Shown: piece after piece, positions 34,286-44,825 of the stretch | How positions within the stretch are numbered: position 1 is the first letter of the stretch | Layout of the letters: every line of letters starts with the position of its first letter | Assembly (NCBI GenBank): GCA_037783415.1 | Contig: JAZGTN010000013.1 | Coordinates: 496,001 to 560,000, forward strand | Direction of reading: 5' to 3' | Length of the DNA stretch: 64,000 nucleotides | Source of the DNA: Leptasterias polaris | Taxonomy: Eukaryota; Echinodermata; Asteroidea; Forcipulatida; Asteriidae | Position numbers and translations under genes: made by a program | Notes under the pieces: generated by a model | Told to the model about the DNA's origin: nothing | Database searches by the model: none | Seen by the model: the letters and a program-made list of their open reading frames with translations, nothing else

Positions 34286-34587
34286 AATGACAGTAAAGTT
34301 AGTTTTAAATTGGACATTGGTCATTCGCGTAGGGTTGTACATCAAATGTCTACTTTGCTATTTCGATATTGGACTTTGGTTATTGGACATTCGCATAGGT
34401 TTGTACAGCAAATGTCTACTTTCTATTTCAATATTGGACGTTGGACATTCACATAGGTTTGTACAGCAAATGTGAATGTGAAACCTATGTTGTCCAATGT
34501 TCGGTGTTGAAATAGCCTAGTAGACATTCGGTGTACAAACCTGTGTAAATGTCCACTGTCCAATATCAAACTAACTTTACTGTCATT
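34286..34587. mobile_element. MITE with TIRs and internal tandem repeats
   Basis: The left end aatgacagtaaagttagttt is inverted at the right end, finishing at 34587. Inside, units of about 60 bp (ggacattcgcataggtttgt, atgtctactttctatttc) repeat about three times in one orientation, and one is inverted. Confidence 0.65.
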
Positions 34588-34829
34588 TACTTTTATAGTT
34601 AGCTGCATGGTGCTATATTACACTGTGTTCCTCTCTGGTATTCACCAAACTTGCTTTCAATAATTATTTGTTGCTCAATTTTTGCAGATGACCACACAAA
34701 GAAGTGTATAATTTGCACTGTGTTGAATTTTTCTGGTCAAGTAAAATTGATTTCATTTGATGGGTTATCTGGGGTTGTTGTTCAGAGTTGTTATTCATTT
34801 GCTTAGTTTTCATTCTCAGCATTTTGGCC

Positions 34830-36185
34830 GTAGAAGTCGACCAATGCAATAACACAGCATGTCTTGAAGACCTTTTTTAAACTGCCTGTTTTTGGAGATA
34901 TTAATCATGGGATTTATGACAGAGTTTATGTAGTACATGTGACCAATGCGATGGTTATTATTTCATTACACTTACAGGGAGAGTGATACATTTTCAGATG
35001 GAACAATTATTTTGTCTTATTACAAATGGTTTCCACAGAATGAACAATGCACCCATTACAATCCTAAGCATGTTGATCACATTCTGTCTTGCCTGTATAA
35101 GCTCAAGGGCTGCTCCTTGTACATTCTGTTGTTGGAGTTGTTGAGCATTTTATTTAGAGTTGCATGGATCTTGGAGTAAGCCCACCTCATGAAAATAATG
35201 GGCAACAGGTAGCTGAATAAAACAAGGAAGGTTATATATATAAATTTCTGTGAGTCAGTGGAATATTCACAATTTTCTTCTTTTATTGAATGAAAGAGGT
35301 AAGGACATGAGAGTAGAAATGATGTCATCCAAATTATCACAGTAACTCTTTTTTCTAGGAAACCGCAGTGGATGCACTTCTTCAATATATCATCCATAAG
35401 TCATCAGACATAGACTATAACTTGAAATTTAGAGTGTGCAGTTAATACACCGATCCAGTAGGCCACGCCCCTTGACAAATTGACCAATCACAACGCGTGA
35501 TTTAAGGTCCGACAAATGGCCGCCATTTTGTCCGACACAATTCTGATTTGTTTGTATTGTTTACACACATTTCCTTGAATTTACTTTTGTGTCATTTGTT
35601 CAAGGCTGTTCTTTTATAAACTTGATTTTTATCCTTAACCATGGTCAAGCGGTGTTCATATCCTAATTGAAGTTCCTACTCCCGAAACCCTGACAAAAGA
35701 GGGAATGTATATTTTTGGCCGTTTCCGAAGCCGAGGTAAGACGTAGAAAAGTAGTATCCGCTGGGTTAGTGTGTGCGTGCGGTGGGCCGAATACTCGTCT
35801 GGCTGTGTACAAATCCACAACGACGTGCATGCCACACACGCGACACGTTCGGTTGTTGCTAGGCAGTTGCTATGGTGGGCGTGGCCTACTGGATCGGTGT
35901 ATTAGTGAAGTTCTTCGGATAAGGGAGGCAGAAGATTCCTATTGCAGTGAAATTTACATGAGTAAGGGTCCAATTTGTTGCACTCTGAAAGAATGAAAGA
36001 AAGACAGGACATGCTGTTGATGCCAGCAAGAAGTTTGTTACATTGAGTAGGCTTTTAATGCTTAAGTGTTGAGAAACCATTCCAGTTATGCCTTCTGCCA
36101 TTCCAATCTTTTCAGATTTTGATATGTCCTGATAGAATTCTTTGTAGTATTTCTGGGTTTTGCTAAGGAGTGAATTCATGTCCAT
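34830..36185 (-). pseudogene. GPCR pseudogene split by a MITE
   Basis: The N-terminus starts near 36185 (MDMNSLLSKTQK), with TM1-TM2 relics (KIGMAEGITGM, LNVTNFLLAS) on the right of the MITE. The TM3 end, TM4 and TM5 (SFLLSCPYLF, SYLLPIIFMRWAYSKI) lie at 35077-35397, and a frameshifted TM6-TM7 and helix 8 relic reaches 34830. A large part of TM6 is lost and several frames are used. This is the most diverged member in the window and has decayed well beyond one lesion. Confidence 0.75.
35443..35904. mobile_element. MITE with perfect 28-bp TIRs inside a GPCR pseudogene
   Basis: TAATACACCGATCCAGTAGG... at 35443-35470 is exactly inverted at 35877-35904. The flanks gtgcagt (left) and gtgaagt (right) look like a mutated 7-bp target duplication; a TA dinucleotide target is an alternative. 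The interior has no gene. Confidence 0.75.
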
Positions 36186-36239
36186 CTTGTAGTTTTCAAA
36201 AGCAAACACATCATTCAACAAATCATAGAAATCACTTGA

Positions 36240-36560
36240 AATTTTGCGGTCATGCCTTAGCAGTGGTGTAACTAAGGAGGAGGGGGGGGGCATGTCCCCC
36301 TAAATATGATGTTCAAGCCCCCCCCCCCTCCCCCAATCTGGACTTTTGAAATTAAAAACTACAACAGTAAAACGTTACATTTGATAATTTTTAAAAATTA
36401 TTTTTCCATTTACACGCTGACATTGTATTTGTTTTTACATCCATGTCAGATTATCTTATAAAAAATGTGCCCTCCCCCCCAAGAAAAAAAAGTGCAACCC
36501 CCCCCCCCCCCTTCACCCCCCCCCCCCCCTAAATTTGTACACTAGTTTTTGTGCTTCGCT
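36240..36560. repeat. Homopolymer-rich repeat (C-runs)
   Basis: Several runs of 8-14 C or G (36283-36292, 36318-36327, 36474-36535) surround an AT-rich core, with ends of opposite orientation (ggggggggggcatgtcccc). It probably descends from a mobile repeat with G-rich ends. Run lengths may be assembly-sensitive. Confidence 0.5.
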
Positions 36561-37327
36561 TGAGTGATAATGATGAAAAGCAGTTTGATTTGTAAAGAAT
36601 TTTGTGCACATTTACAAATACACCTACTTTTATTGCTGCCATCATTTATGTTAAGACTTATCCAAAATAATGAGATTGTCATGACAAGTAATCAAATCTC
36701 TGCTACTGGTTTGTTTTATTCCACAAGAAACAACCTTTAAAACACAAAACTGGTGTAGTGCCTTTAGAGAAAAATCCTAATTGCTGAAAAGATTTTCACA
36801 AAAATAGAATAGATACATTTGAGTGCATTGTCACAGAATATGATCATAGGGTGAAATCTGAACAGTTCCATTTCACGAGGCGAAGATGAGTGAAATGGAA
36901 AAGCCAAATTTGACCGAGTGATTATATTCTGCAACAATGCACAAAAGAGATGCATAAAGTGTTGCTTGTAACTCACGCATAGATCCTTGTCATTTGAATT
37001 GTTTTCACAATAAAGTCAAAAAAGATATGGAAACCTGTCCGCCCCCACACTCTGAAATTTGTTTTACAACCTTTACAAGGGTTGTGTTCCACAAAACAAA
37101 TAACAAGGATCTGTGTGTGTGGTATATAAACACTAATATTACACCAAGTATTATGGCACTCAGAAAAGGTCATAGTTCAACACATGGCTATACACAATTA
37201 AAGCATGATAATGAATCCCTACAAAATACACTTTTTCTGACAAAAAGACTTTATAAACCCAAACAGTATTCACTGGGGGAGTAGGGGTTTCCATTGTACA
37301 ATTACTCCCACATCATGACTAGTACTA
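36561..37327. other. Spacer, no gene seen
   Basis: Non-coding AT-rich sequence. A weak inverted similarity between about 36985 and 37100 (aaggatctgtgtgtg / catagatccttg) hints at another old hairpin repeat. Confidence 0.4.
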
Positions 37328-37536
37328 TAGACGATGTGACCTCTGACGTCATTTGAAAATCATAACATGATGCGCGCGCATGTCACCGGGCAAAACCTTT
37401 GTGTTCTTTACATCCAGCTAGAAAGTACACGCAATATTACCATGACTACGCGTCTTTTTGCCCGGCGGAACATGACTTGGACAACAGACTTGTCAACAGA
37501 GGGTGGTTTGAATGTAAACAGAGGTCACATCGTCTA
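37328..37536. mobile_element. MITE with 18-bp TIRs
   Basis: tagacgatgtgacctctg (37328-37345) is exactly inverted at 37519-37536. The flanks are CTA and TTA, suggestive of a TWA target. Confidence 0.65.
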
Positions 37537-37911
37537 TTAGAACCATGATCCACACAGAAAACGAGAAAAAATATCAGAGGAGTTTCTAATTTGACTTCAC
37601 TGATGAGAACCTCTTGGGAAAGATACCTCTGAAGTCCACCGCCTTTTCTTAACATATTTGTGTTGTGTAAGTTTACACAAATTACTCATTCAAACACTGC
37701 CTAAACCATATATACATTCTAGGTGCACAGAAAGTTTTATGACATTGACAATATGCTAATCACTTGCAAAGTGTTCATGTTGGCAGAATGTGAGTGCGCA
37801 CTTAAGCTCGCTAAGATGTCTTTTGGTTGGCCCAAAGCTCTTTTCTGGGCTTTGGCAGTATTCAGGATTGAGCGGTACGGTGTATGAGCTTGATAATTAT
37901 TAAGAGGCCGA

Positions 37912-38010
37912 CAACATAGGCCTACATAGCTCAGTTTGTAGAGCGCCGGCATGTTGTTGTTGGTTCAAATCCTGTTATAGTCAATTTTCTTTGTTCTACT
38001 CTAAATTGAA
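37912..38010 (+). mobile_element. tRNA-derived SINE fragment (same head as 33479 element)
   Basis: Contains A box ATAGCTCAGTTTG and B box TTGGTTCAAATCC, followed by tagtcaattttctttgttc, the same 3' context as in the 33479-33942 repeats. The homologous spacer near 43925 lacks it, so it is an insertion. Confidence 0.65.
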
Positions 38011-38074
38011 GCTTTGTAATAAGTGTGCTTTCAGATAGACTGAGGCTTGTCCTTTTCTTTTGCCATTAGTGAGC

Positions 38075-38135
38075 TTTAATCTTGAGAGTGGATGTATCTT
38101 TTAGTCAGCCCACTCACTTCAAAAGAAGTATAGGC
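38075..38135 (-). pseudogene. GPCR relic, end of TM5 / third loop
   Basis: cttgagagtggatgtatctt followed by agtcagcccactc is a decayed form of the loop sequence cttgagagtggcttggatct present in all receptors. A sister relic lies at 43985-44045. Confidence 0.5.
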
Positions 38136-38792
38136 AATGCTTGGAATAAGCAGTCTTTGATTCCTTTGCATCAATTTATCATAAAGGAAATCTTCACGCT
38201 CAACATCTTTTCTGCTGAAGTAGCTTTATGAAATTGAGCCCTTGCCATTTAAATTGGAGTGTGATTAACTGTGACATAGATGGGCGTAATTGCACTTTGG
38301 GTTCATTTTGTTATTAAATTACGAGCATGTAATCTCAATCACTAAGTGTTTTGTATGATGAAATATATCCATAATTTTTCTTTTCTAGGAAACCATTAGA
38401 AGCTTACTACGGACTTTACAGTCCATCATACCAAATTATTAATTGATCTACATGTGGCATTCAAGTACAACAGTTATTGATCCACACTTTTGCACTCTGA
38501 GGTCAAACCATCAAGTTGTCATTACTGTTCATGTCTTATGATAAAGTTTAGTGATGCATAGTGACTTGCTCTTTTTAATGAAAAGTTAGATTTCCTGGTA
38601 ACTTCTTTTGATCTGTGTTTTGTTAATATGCAAAGCAATTTGTCAATAATTATAATTTTCAATAATCTTTGCCCTGCAGACTATTGTAAACATGATATTC
38701 TGAATGAGCTTAAGACGTGTCAGTTTCAGAGAGTGTTCATACAGAGCTTACTTGACAGAGAAGACAAGTAGCTTTCATTGAAAATGATTTGT
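38136..38792. other. Spacer homologous to 44047-44345 and 44690-44800
   Basis: Non-coding. It is the unbroken counterpart of the spacer that carries the telomeric insertion at 44346-44687. Confidence 0.6.
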
Positions 38793-38880
38793 TCACCCAT
38801 AGTAATCTAAGCCTTGTTTGGCTTAAGAGGTCTAACCAATCATACAACTCATTCTGTCTTGAAGACCTTCCTCAGACATG
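38793..38880 (-). pseudogene. GPCR C-terminus relic
   Basis: Matches the helix 8 and tail region of the family (taatctaagccttgtttggc; gtcttgaagaccttcctcag). It is cut off at 38881 by a SINE. Confidence 0.6.
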
Positions 38881-39215
38881 TTTAAATACAGGACAAAAAT
38901 GCTGTGCTGTGTGCCACGTGGGCTTGGACATTAAGCCATGTTTTCCCTTACATAGCACCATGTAATGGTTTACAAGGTGCTGTGGTGCAAAGCAGCCATT
39001 CAAACCAGTAACACGTGGGGAACCCCTTCTCTTGGTGCACTGGGTTTCTCTACTTGCATTACACAACAAACCCATCCCAAGGATGCAGTAAAAATGGTTA
39101 AGTGTCTTCCTTAAGGACACGAGTGTCACGACCAGGACTCGGACCCACACTTTGCTGATCAGAAACACCAGTGCTTGAGTCCGGTGTTCTTATCTGCTCA
39201 GCCACGACACGCCAT
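38881..39215 (-). mobile_element. tRNA-derived SINE, minus strand
   Basis: The head at the right end reads ctcagccacgacacgcc, with box B ggactcggacccacac. Its body matches 12007-12391 (aagtgtcttccttaaggaca). Confidence 0.7.
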
Positions 39216-40198
39216 TAAAAATGATTTTGTTTTGACATGCCAGTCTTTTAAACAGTTTTGCAAGTTCAACCCATACTCCAGTGAGGTATACAGAGACACT
39301 AATTCATTGTTTTTCTATTAGGACTTCTGTGGAAACAAGTTTTTCAATGATGACAAAAATTATTGAACCACTGCATTATGGTGTTACCTAAAACACTGAA
39401 GTTGCAAAGGTTTATGCTAAGTTATTCTGAGTGAAGTATGCTTGTAGTTTTCCATACTTAAGATTCCTGCCCCAGTAGTAATTGGTATACATAAAAGAAT
39501 AACGCATCATGTTTTGGCATCTGAGTGCATGAGTTGTGGTGACAATAACTCTTCACCAACATGACCAAGTTCATATCAATAACGTTTCAGTTAATACACA
39601 ACTCATAGATTTGAAATTATGCTGATGCTGTATTTTATAAATTGTGTACAAACATATATGTATCCCATGTGATAATATAAAGTTAAAGCTATGAATACTA
39701 TTAGTTGTCACACAAGCGCATGGATGTGGAATGGCAAAAAATGAAGTGTGTGTCCCATATCCAAAGAGGCTGAAAGACGCGCTTTATTTTTCAGCATTCC
39801 ATGTGTGGTAATGAATTTATCTTCAAGCAAACTTGACCCACAATATGCTTCACTATCACACTGTTAACTGTTGCCATGATTTGATCAATCAGAATCAAGG
39901 ATTTAAGGTTTTTTTAAAGATAATTTGATTGATTAAATCTAAACCAAATACAGTGAATGTATTTATACTGTACTCAACTGAAATGAACTGTTTGTTTTAT
40001 GTATCCACTTTCTCCACTGAGAAAGAGAAAAGACCAGCAAATATTAAAAACCCATTTGTTTTACTAGATTTTAATTGTCAGTTTAGTCTAATGTCAGAGA
40101 TAGCTTTGATGGGATGTTTTCGGTCTTCAAATCTGTGATAAATCTCTGTGGTTATTTAGCATCAATATTTGATCGCCTCACTTTTTGATGTTTTCCAC
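39216..40198. other. Spacer, no gene
   Basis: 39222-39340 resembles 29800-29945 (gttttgacatgccagtc, gtggaaacaagt), so it is an old receptor flank. The remainder is unrecognised. Confidence 0.5.
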
Positions 40199-40904
40199 TC
40201 AATTCTTGCTTTTGATCCTCACAATTTTTCTTTGAAACGTTCTTTCTATGAGGCTTTGTTCATTCATATGAACACCAAGCCTGTTTGACCTGAAATTTCG
40301 ACCAATGCAGCAGCATAGCTTTTCTTTAAGACCTTTCTGAAACTGTTTGTACTTGAAGACATAAATAATGGGATTGATAACAGAGTTTATGTTGTAGACA
40401 TTATAGAGGAGGGCCATAACCATTTGACCATTTTTAGAGTAGCAGACCATCTCATTTTGAGGTATTAAACAAAAGATTACATACATCATTGCTGGTGTCC
40501 ACAGTACGACCAATGCACCCATGACAATTTTAAGCATGTTGATAACATTCTGTCTTGCCTGTAAAAGCTCAAGGGCTGCTCCTTGTACATTCTGTTGTTG
40601 GAGTCGTTGAGCACTTTTCTTGAGAGTGGCTTGGATCTTGTAGTAAGCCCAACTCATAAAGATAATGGGTAAAAAGAAGCTGAAGATAAAAAAAAGTATT
40701 TCTGCTATGACACTTAATGTATACATTAAGTCAAAGTTGAGGTCGCATGCAATATCAGTTTCTGTTCCGGCAGACAAAGTGAAAAGGTAAGGACTTGAGA
40801 GAAGAAAAGCCATCATCCACGACAGGACAATCATAAAACAAACCCTTTCAGCAGACATCAGTCTGGGATAGTGCAGTGGATGTACTATTCCTATATATCG
40901 TTCA

Positions 40905-42092
40905 ATGAAGGTACACAATGATCTACTCCGAGCTGTGGATAACAACAAGGAAATAGTACTTGTGCTACTAGATTTATCTGCTGCCTTCGATACCATCGAC
41001 CACAAGTTGTTGCTAAAACGTTTTGCAGATAGATATGGTGTATCTGATGTTGCACTCAAGTGGTGTTCCTCATATCTCTCTGAGCGTGGACAATCTGTTG
41101 CCATCGGTGAGTCTGTGTCAGAACAGCATCCACTTACCTATGGCATACCACAGGGCTCAGTCATTGGCCCCAAGCAATTCACTTTGTACACTGCTCCAAT
41201 TGATGATATTTTAGCTGCACATGGCATTGAAGGCATGGTCTACGCAGATGACACGCAGCTTTACACGATTTTTGATCCATCAACACGAGACACTGCACTT
41301 GCTTCTGTGGAAGCATGTATTGCTGATATTAGAGCATGGACAATTGCAAATAAGCTCATGCTGAATGACTCAAAAACGGAGATCGTTCATTTGTCATCCC
41401 GCTTCCGCATGACACAACCTTTACGACCGCTGAAAATTGGACTTTCATACATCGAACCCGTGCCACAAGTACGTATTCTTGGTACTATGGCTGACCGTCA
41501 CCTCACAATGTCACGCCATGTAAATATGGTGTCCCGGAATGCTACATATTCGATTAGAAAGATCGGTCAATTACGCAAGTTTCTGAACCGTGGTACAACT
41601 GAGATACTTGTACATGCTTTTATTTTTTCTAAGCTAGACTATTGTAACAGCCTATTATATGGATTGCCTCACTTTGAACTTGCTAAGCTGCAGCGTGTCC
41701 AAAACACAGCTGCTAAGCTCGTTGTCCGTGCCAAAAAACACGACCATGTTAAACCCATCCTACACAATCTCCACTGGCTCCCAATTCGCAAACGCATACT
41801 GTTCAAATCACTCTTGATGGTCTACAAGTCCCTTAACTACATGACGCCTGTTTACATTAGGAATCTCCTAAATCCATATGCCCCTACCCGCTCCTTGAGA
41901 TCCAGTACCAAAGGATTACTGACAATTCCACAAGCATCACGTACATCACTGTCCTCCTATGGGGACAGAGCTTTCTCCATTGCAGCTCCAAAAGAATGGA
42001 ATAAACTCCCCGATGACATTAAATTTGCAAAATCACTAAACCATTTTAAGAGGGCTCTGAAAACCTATCTTTTTAAATTGTCATTTGTTTAA
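40905..42092 (+). CDS. LINE ORF2 C-terminal part (reverse transcriptase)
   Basis: Open to a stop at 42092. RT motifs: LLDLSAAFDTIDHKLL, YGIPQGSVIGPKQF and catalytic YADDTQLY near 41243, then the CR1/L2-type C-terminus (KLDYCNSLLYGLP, LQRVQNTAAKLV, HWLPIRKRI, WNKLPDDIK). The in-window Met is incidental, because the element is truncated. It would have encoded the target-primed RT, but without endonuclease this copy cannot move on its own. Confidence 0.82.
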   Translation: MKVHNDLLRAVDNNKEIVLVLLDLSAAFDTIDHKLLLKRFADRYGVSDVALKWCSSYLSERGQSVAIGESVSEQHPLTYGIPQGSVIGPKQFTLYTAPIDDILAAHGIEGMVYADDTQLYTIFDPSTRDTALASVEACIADIRAWTIANKLMLNDSKTEIVHLSSRFRMTQPLRPLKIGLSYIEPVPQVRILGTMADRHLTMSRHVNMVSRNATYSIRKIGQLRKFLNRGTTEILVHAFIFSKLDYCNSLLYGLPHFELAKLQRVQNTAAKLVVRAKKHDHVKPILHNLHWLPIRKRILFKSLLMVYKSLNYMTPVYIRNLLNPYAPTRSLRSSTKGLLTIPQASRTSLSSYGDRAFSIAAPKEWNKLPDDIKFAKSLNHFKRALKTYLFKLSFV

Positions 42093-42361
42093 ATAATTTA
42101 TAATTTATATTGTGATCATAGTTGTCAAGAGTTTAGTTGTATTGTCACCTTTTGAGATTACCCAAATTGTGTATATTTTTAATCACTCCTGACTGGCTCG
42201 GGTTTTTATGTTTTATTTAATTGTTAGTTATTCTTAAATTCATTCATATTTATTGTAGTTTCAATTCGTTTTATTTTTTTTAAAAATCTTTTCTTGTTAC
42301 AGCGCTTTGGGGTCGTCAGGGCGTAAGGCGCTTTATAAATGTTACCATTATTATTATTATT
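40905..42361 (+). mobile_element. CR1/L2-like LINE, 5'-truncated, (ATT)n tail
   Basis: Starts within RT and keeps the C-terminal two thirds of ORF2 plus a 3' end finishing in ATT repeats (42347-42361). The host sequence cgttca|taggtcac is recovered across it with no clear target-site duplication. Its last ~60 bases (gcgctttataaatgttac) resemble the 3' end of the SINE at 45978. Confidence 0.85.
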
Positions 42362-42718
42362 ATAGGTCACAAGACAAAGGCTGTAAATTGATGGGTAGAA
42401 TAGTAACATTGATGCAAAATAACTTTCAAAAACTCTACAATAGATTTCTCTTCCAATAAAGGTTAAAGGAACTATGGTCCCTAAATTGACATTGTCAAAT
42501 ATTATACTGAAACAGTAAATGCTGTCAATCACAGCAAGATACGCCAGCAAGTAGTTTGTCATATTGTGGAGGCTTTTGGTGCGAAGGATGACCAGCCAAG
42601 CTACAGTGTTGAGAACCATTCCAATGATGCCTTGTGCTATTCCAATCTTGTACACAAAGTCATTTTTGTCAACGTGCAAAGGAGTAAAGCAGACAAAGGA
42701 GTAAAATTCACACTTCAA

Positions 42719-43552
42719 TCTTTGAAGATCCTCTAATTTAGTCTCAAAAAACCTTTAAAAAGTACAAGCTTTTTCTTCAGCATATTTAGCTAACTTTTTC
42801 TTTATGTCAGAAATAGCTTCGTCAAATTGTAGTGACATGTAGACTTGGAGATTTTAATTTTCAATCCGAAGACACTGTTCGGAAAGTTTGTGAATTCCTC
42901 AGTGTCAGCTGTTGACACTGATGTGGTTGTTCAGATAGCAGCGATCCTTTTGCTGCAAAGCCTTTTTCTAAAGTCCCATCAATGACATGACAGAGATTGA
43001 CACTTTAGCACAGTAATTGCAACCGTTGATATTTTCCACTATTTGTTAATGACAGAAGTTTGTGGATAACTCTGTCTGCTGTGATTTTTCTGAGAATAAA
43101 ATGCTTTTAGCTTAATGTCATTATTTAAACTCCCATCTCAGTAATAATTGGTCTGCGTAATACATTGTACATCAATGCCATAACTGAGATCGATAGCTAC
43201 CTTGGCACAGTAATGGAAATTGTGCACTTAATTACTGTTATAGCCTCTCAGTCTCAGTGCAGAAATTGCAGTTACAGTGACCATCAATCTCTTCACTGAG
43301 ATTGTATCAATGACCTCATAATAATTATACCCAAGTAAGTTTTGAAATTACACTCATGCTGTTTTAGGGACTATGTTATGGCTCACAAATAATTTTGTGC
43401 ATTACATAATTAAAGACAAATCTGTGCATACATTGAATTTTTGTATTATTTAACTGTTAAGTTATAATATTTTTAGAGCCAAAAGGTTAGAGAAATGCAG
43501 TTTCTTCTGAATGGTATAGAAATTGGTTTAATGTATTTTTCTCTTTTGAGAA
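42719..43552. other. Receptor upstream flank, homologous to 32890-34150
   Basis: Non-coding. Module instances lie near 42985 and 43180. It carries the empty site (near 43375) of the 464-bp element. Confidence 0.6.
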
Positions 43553-43726
43553 GATCCAGGGGTCGATTTCACAAAACTCTTCCTAACTTAGGACTAGTCC
43601 TAGGCAATGCTAAGAGATAGGACTAGTCCTAAGTACTGGTCCTAGCTTAGGACTAGTCCTATCTCTTAGCATTGCCTAGGACTAGTCCTAAGTTAGGAAG
43701 AGTTTTGTGAAATCGACCCCTGGATC
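43553..43726. mobile_element. Perfect palindrome (81-bp arms, 12-bp loop), hairpin MITE
   Basis: 43553-43633 is exactly the reverse complement of 43646-43726, with a 12-base centre (tactggtcctag). The paralogous site at 34151-34161 (gatccaggatc) is empty. Inner arms repeat the word aggactagtcct. End motif gggtcgatttcacaaa. Confidence 0.9.
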
Positions 43727-44345
43727 TGCTTGTTATGACAGGCCAAAGGTCAAGTACAATATTCAATGTGTTTTATGAAAATATTCAATTCAACTGCAGA
43801 ATGTGTAGGCTGCACAAAGCAAGGGGGCACTTGGGCGCACAAAGATGTCTTTGGGTTGGGGTTCCTCAAAGCATTTTTTCTGGGCTTTGGCAGTGTTCAG
43901 GATTTGTCGGTATGGTGTATGAGCTTTATAGTTAGTCAGCTTTCAAATAGACATGGAGCTTGTCCATTTCTTGTGCCCTTGGTGAGCTTTTCTCTTGAGA
44001 GTGGATTTAATCTTTCAGTCAGCCCAACAACTTCACAAGAAGTTTAGCAATGCTTAGAATAAGTAGTCTTTGATTCTTGTGCATCAATTTATCATAAAGG
44101 AAAGCTTCACTTTATGTCATTTGACACTCTGCATCTTTTCTGCTGAAGTAGCTTTATGAAATTGAGCCCTTGCCATTTAAATTGGAGTCTGATTAACTGT
44201 GACATAGATGGGCGTAATTGCACTTTGGGTTCATTTTGTTATTAAATTACGAGCATGTAATTGTAATCTCAATCACTAAGTGTTTTGTGCGATAAAGATA
44301 TGTATAATATTTCTTTTCTAGGAAACCATTAGAAGCTTACTACGG
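43727..44345. other. Spacer homologous to 37770-38415
   Basis: Non-coding. Contains a GPCR third-loop relic at about 43985-44045. No gene. Confidence 0.55.
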
Positions 44346-44500
44346 TTAGGGTTAGGGTTAGGGTTTTAGGGTTAGGGTGTTAGGGTTAGGGTTAGGGTTT
44401 TAGGGTTTTAGGGTTAGGGTTAGGGTTTTAGGGTTAGGGTTAGGGTTAGGGTGTTAGGGTTAGGGTTAGGGTTAGGGTTAGGGTTAGGGTTAGGGTTAGG
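44346..44500 (+). repeat. Interstitial telomeric repeat (TTAGGG)n
   Basis: About 25 units of TTAGGG with interspersed TTTTAGGG and GTGTTAGGG variants. Inserted exactly after ttactacgg; the homologous spacer near 38410 has no telomeric sequence. Confidence 0.95.
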
Positions 44501-44663
44501 CAGTGTGAACTGCAATCAGATATTTTTTTTACACTCATTGAAGGAAACTTTGAAGGAAACTTTGAAGGAAACTTTTATATAATTTTTCTCACCTGTAAAT
44601 AATCTACTTTCCTCAAATCATCGCTCCTTTCCACAGTTCCGTTCCATGTAAAGAATTGATTAA
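44501..44663. repeat. Unique segment between two telomeric blocks
   Basis: About 160 bases with three copies of gaaggaaactt (44539-44573), not seen elsewhere in the window. Flanked on both sides by TTAGGG repeats. Confidence 0.6.
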
Positions 44664-44687
44664 GTTAGGGTTAGGGTTAGGGTTAGG
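44664..44687 (+). repeat. Second, short telomeric block
   Basis: Four TTAGGG units; array sequence resumes at 44688 (ccatcaattcaaaatatatt). Confidence 0.9.
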
Positions 44688-44825
44688 CCATCAATTCAAA
44701 ATATATTAAGTACAACAGTTATTGTTTCACACTTTTGCACTCTGGAGTCAAACCTTCAAGTTGTCTTTACTTTTCATATCTGATGACCAAGTTTAATGAT
44801 GTCAACTTGCTCCTTTGAATGCAAA

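Larger units (their letters stand above)
40199..42718 (-). pseudogene. GPCR copy split by a CR1/L2-type LINE
   Basis: The N-terminal half (42718-42362) encodes HVDKNDFVYKIGIAQG, TM1 with N1.50, LAYLAVID and TM3 up to YSLCLVTY. The 3' half (40904-40199) resumes at ERYIGIVHPLHYP and continues through TM4-TM7 (LWTP, NSVINPIIYVFKYKQF) to a long tail ending VRIKSKN. Between them lies the LINE at 40905-42361. The break is in the ERY motif region. The usual SEAN/SGAN start is replaced by an MKCEFYSF start of doubtful value. Apart from the insertion the frame looks intact. Confidence 0.85.

Noticed and set aside
36474..36535. CRISPR-like or regulatory G-quadruplex array
   Set aside because: It consists only of homopolymer C-runs of irregular spacing, with no spacer-repeat structure; this is a eukaryotic repeat.
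44346..44500. True chromosome end or assembly join at a telomere
   Set aside because: Homologous array sequence continues on both sides (38.4-kb spacer), so the repeats are interstitial.
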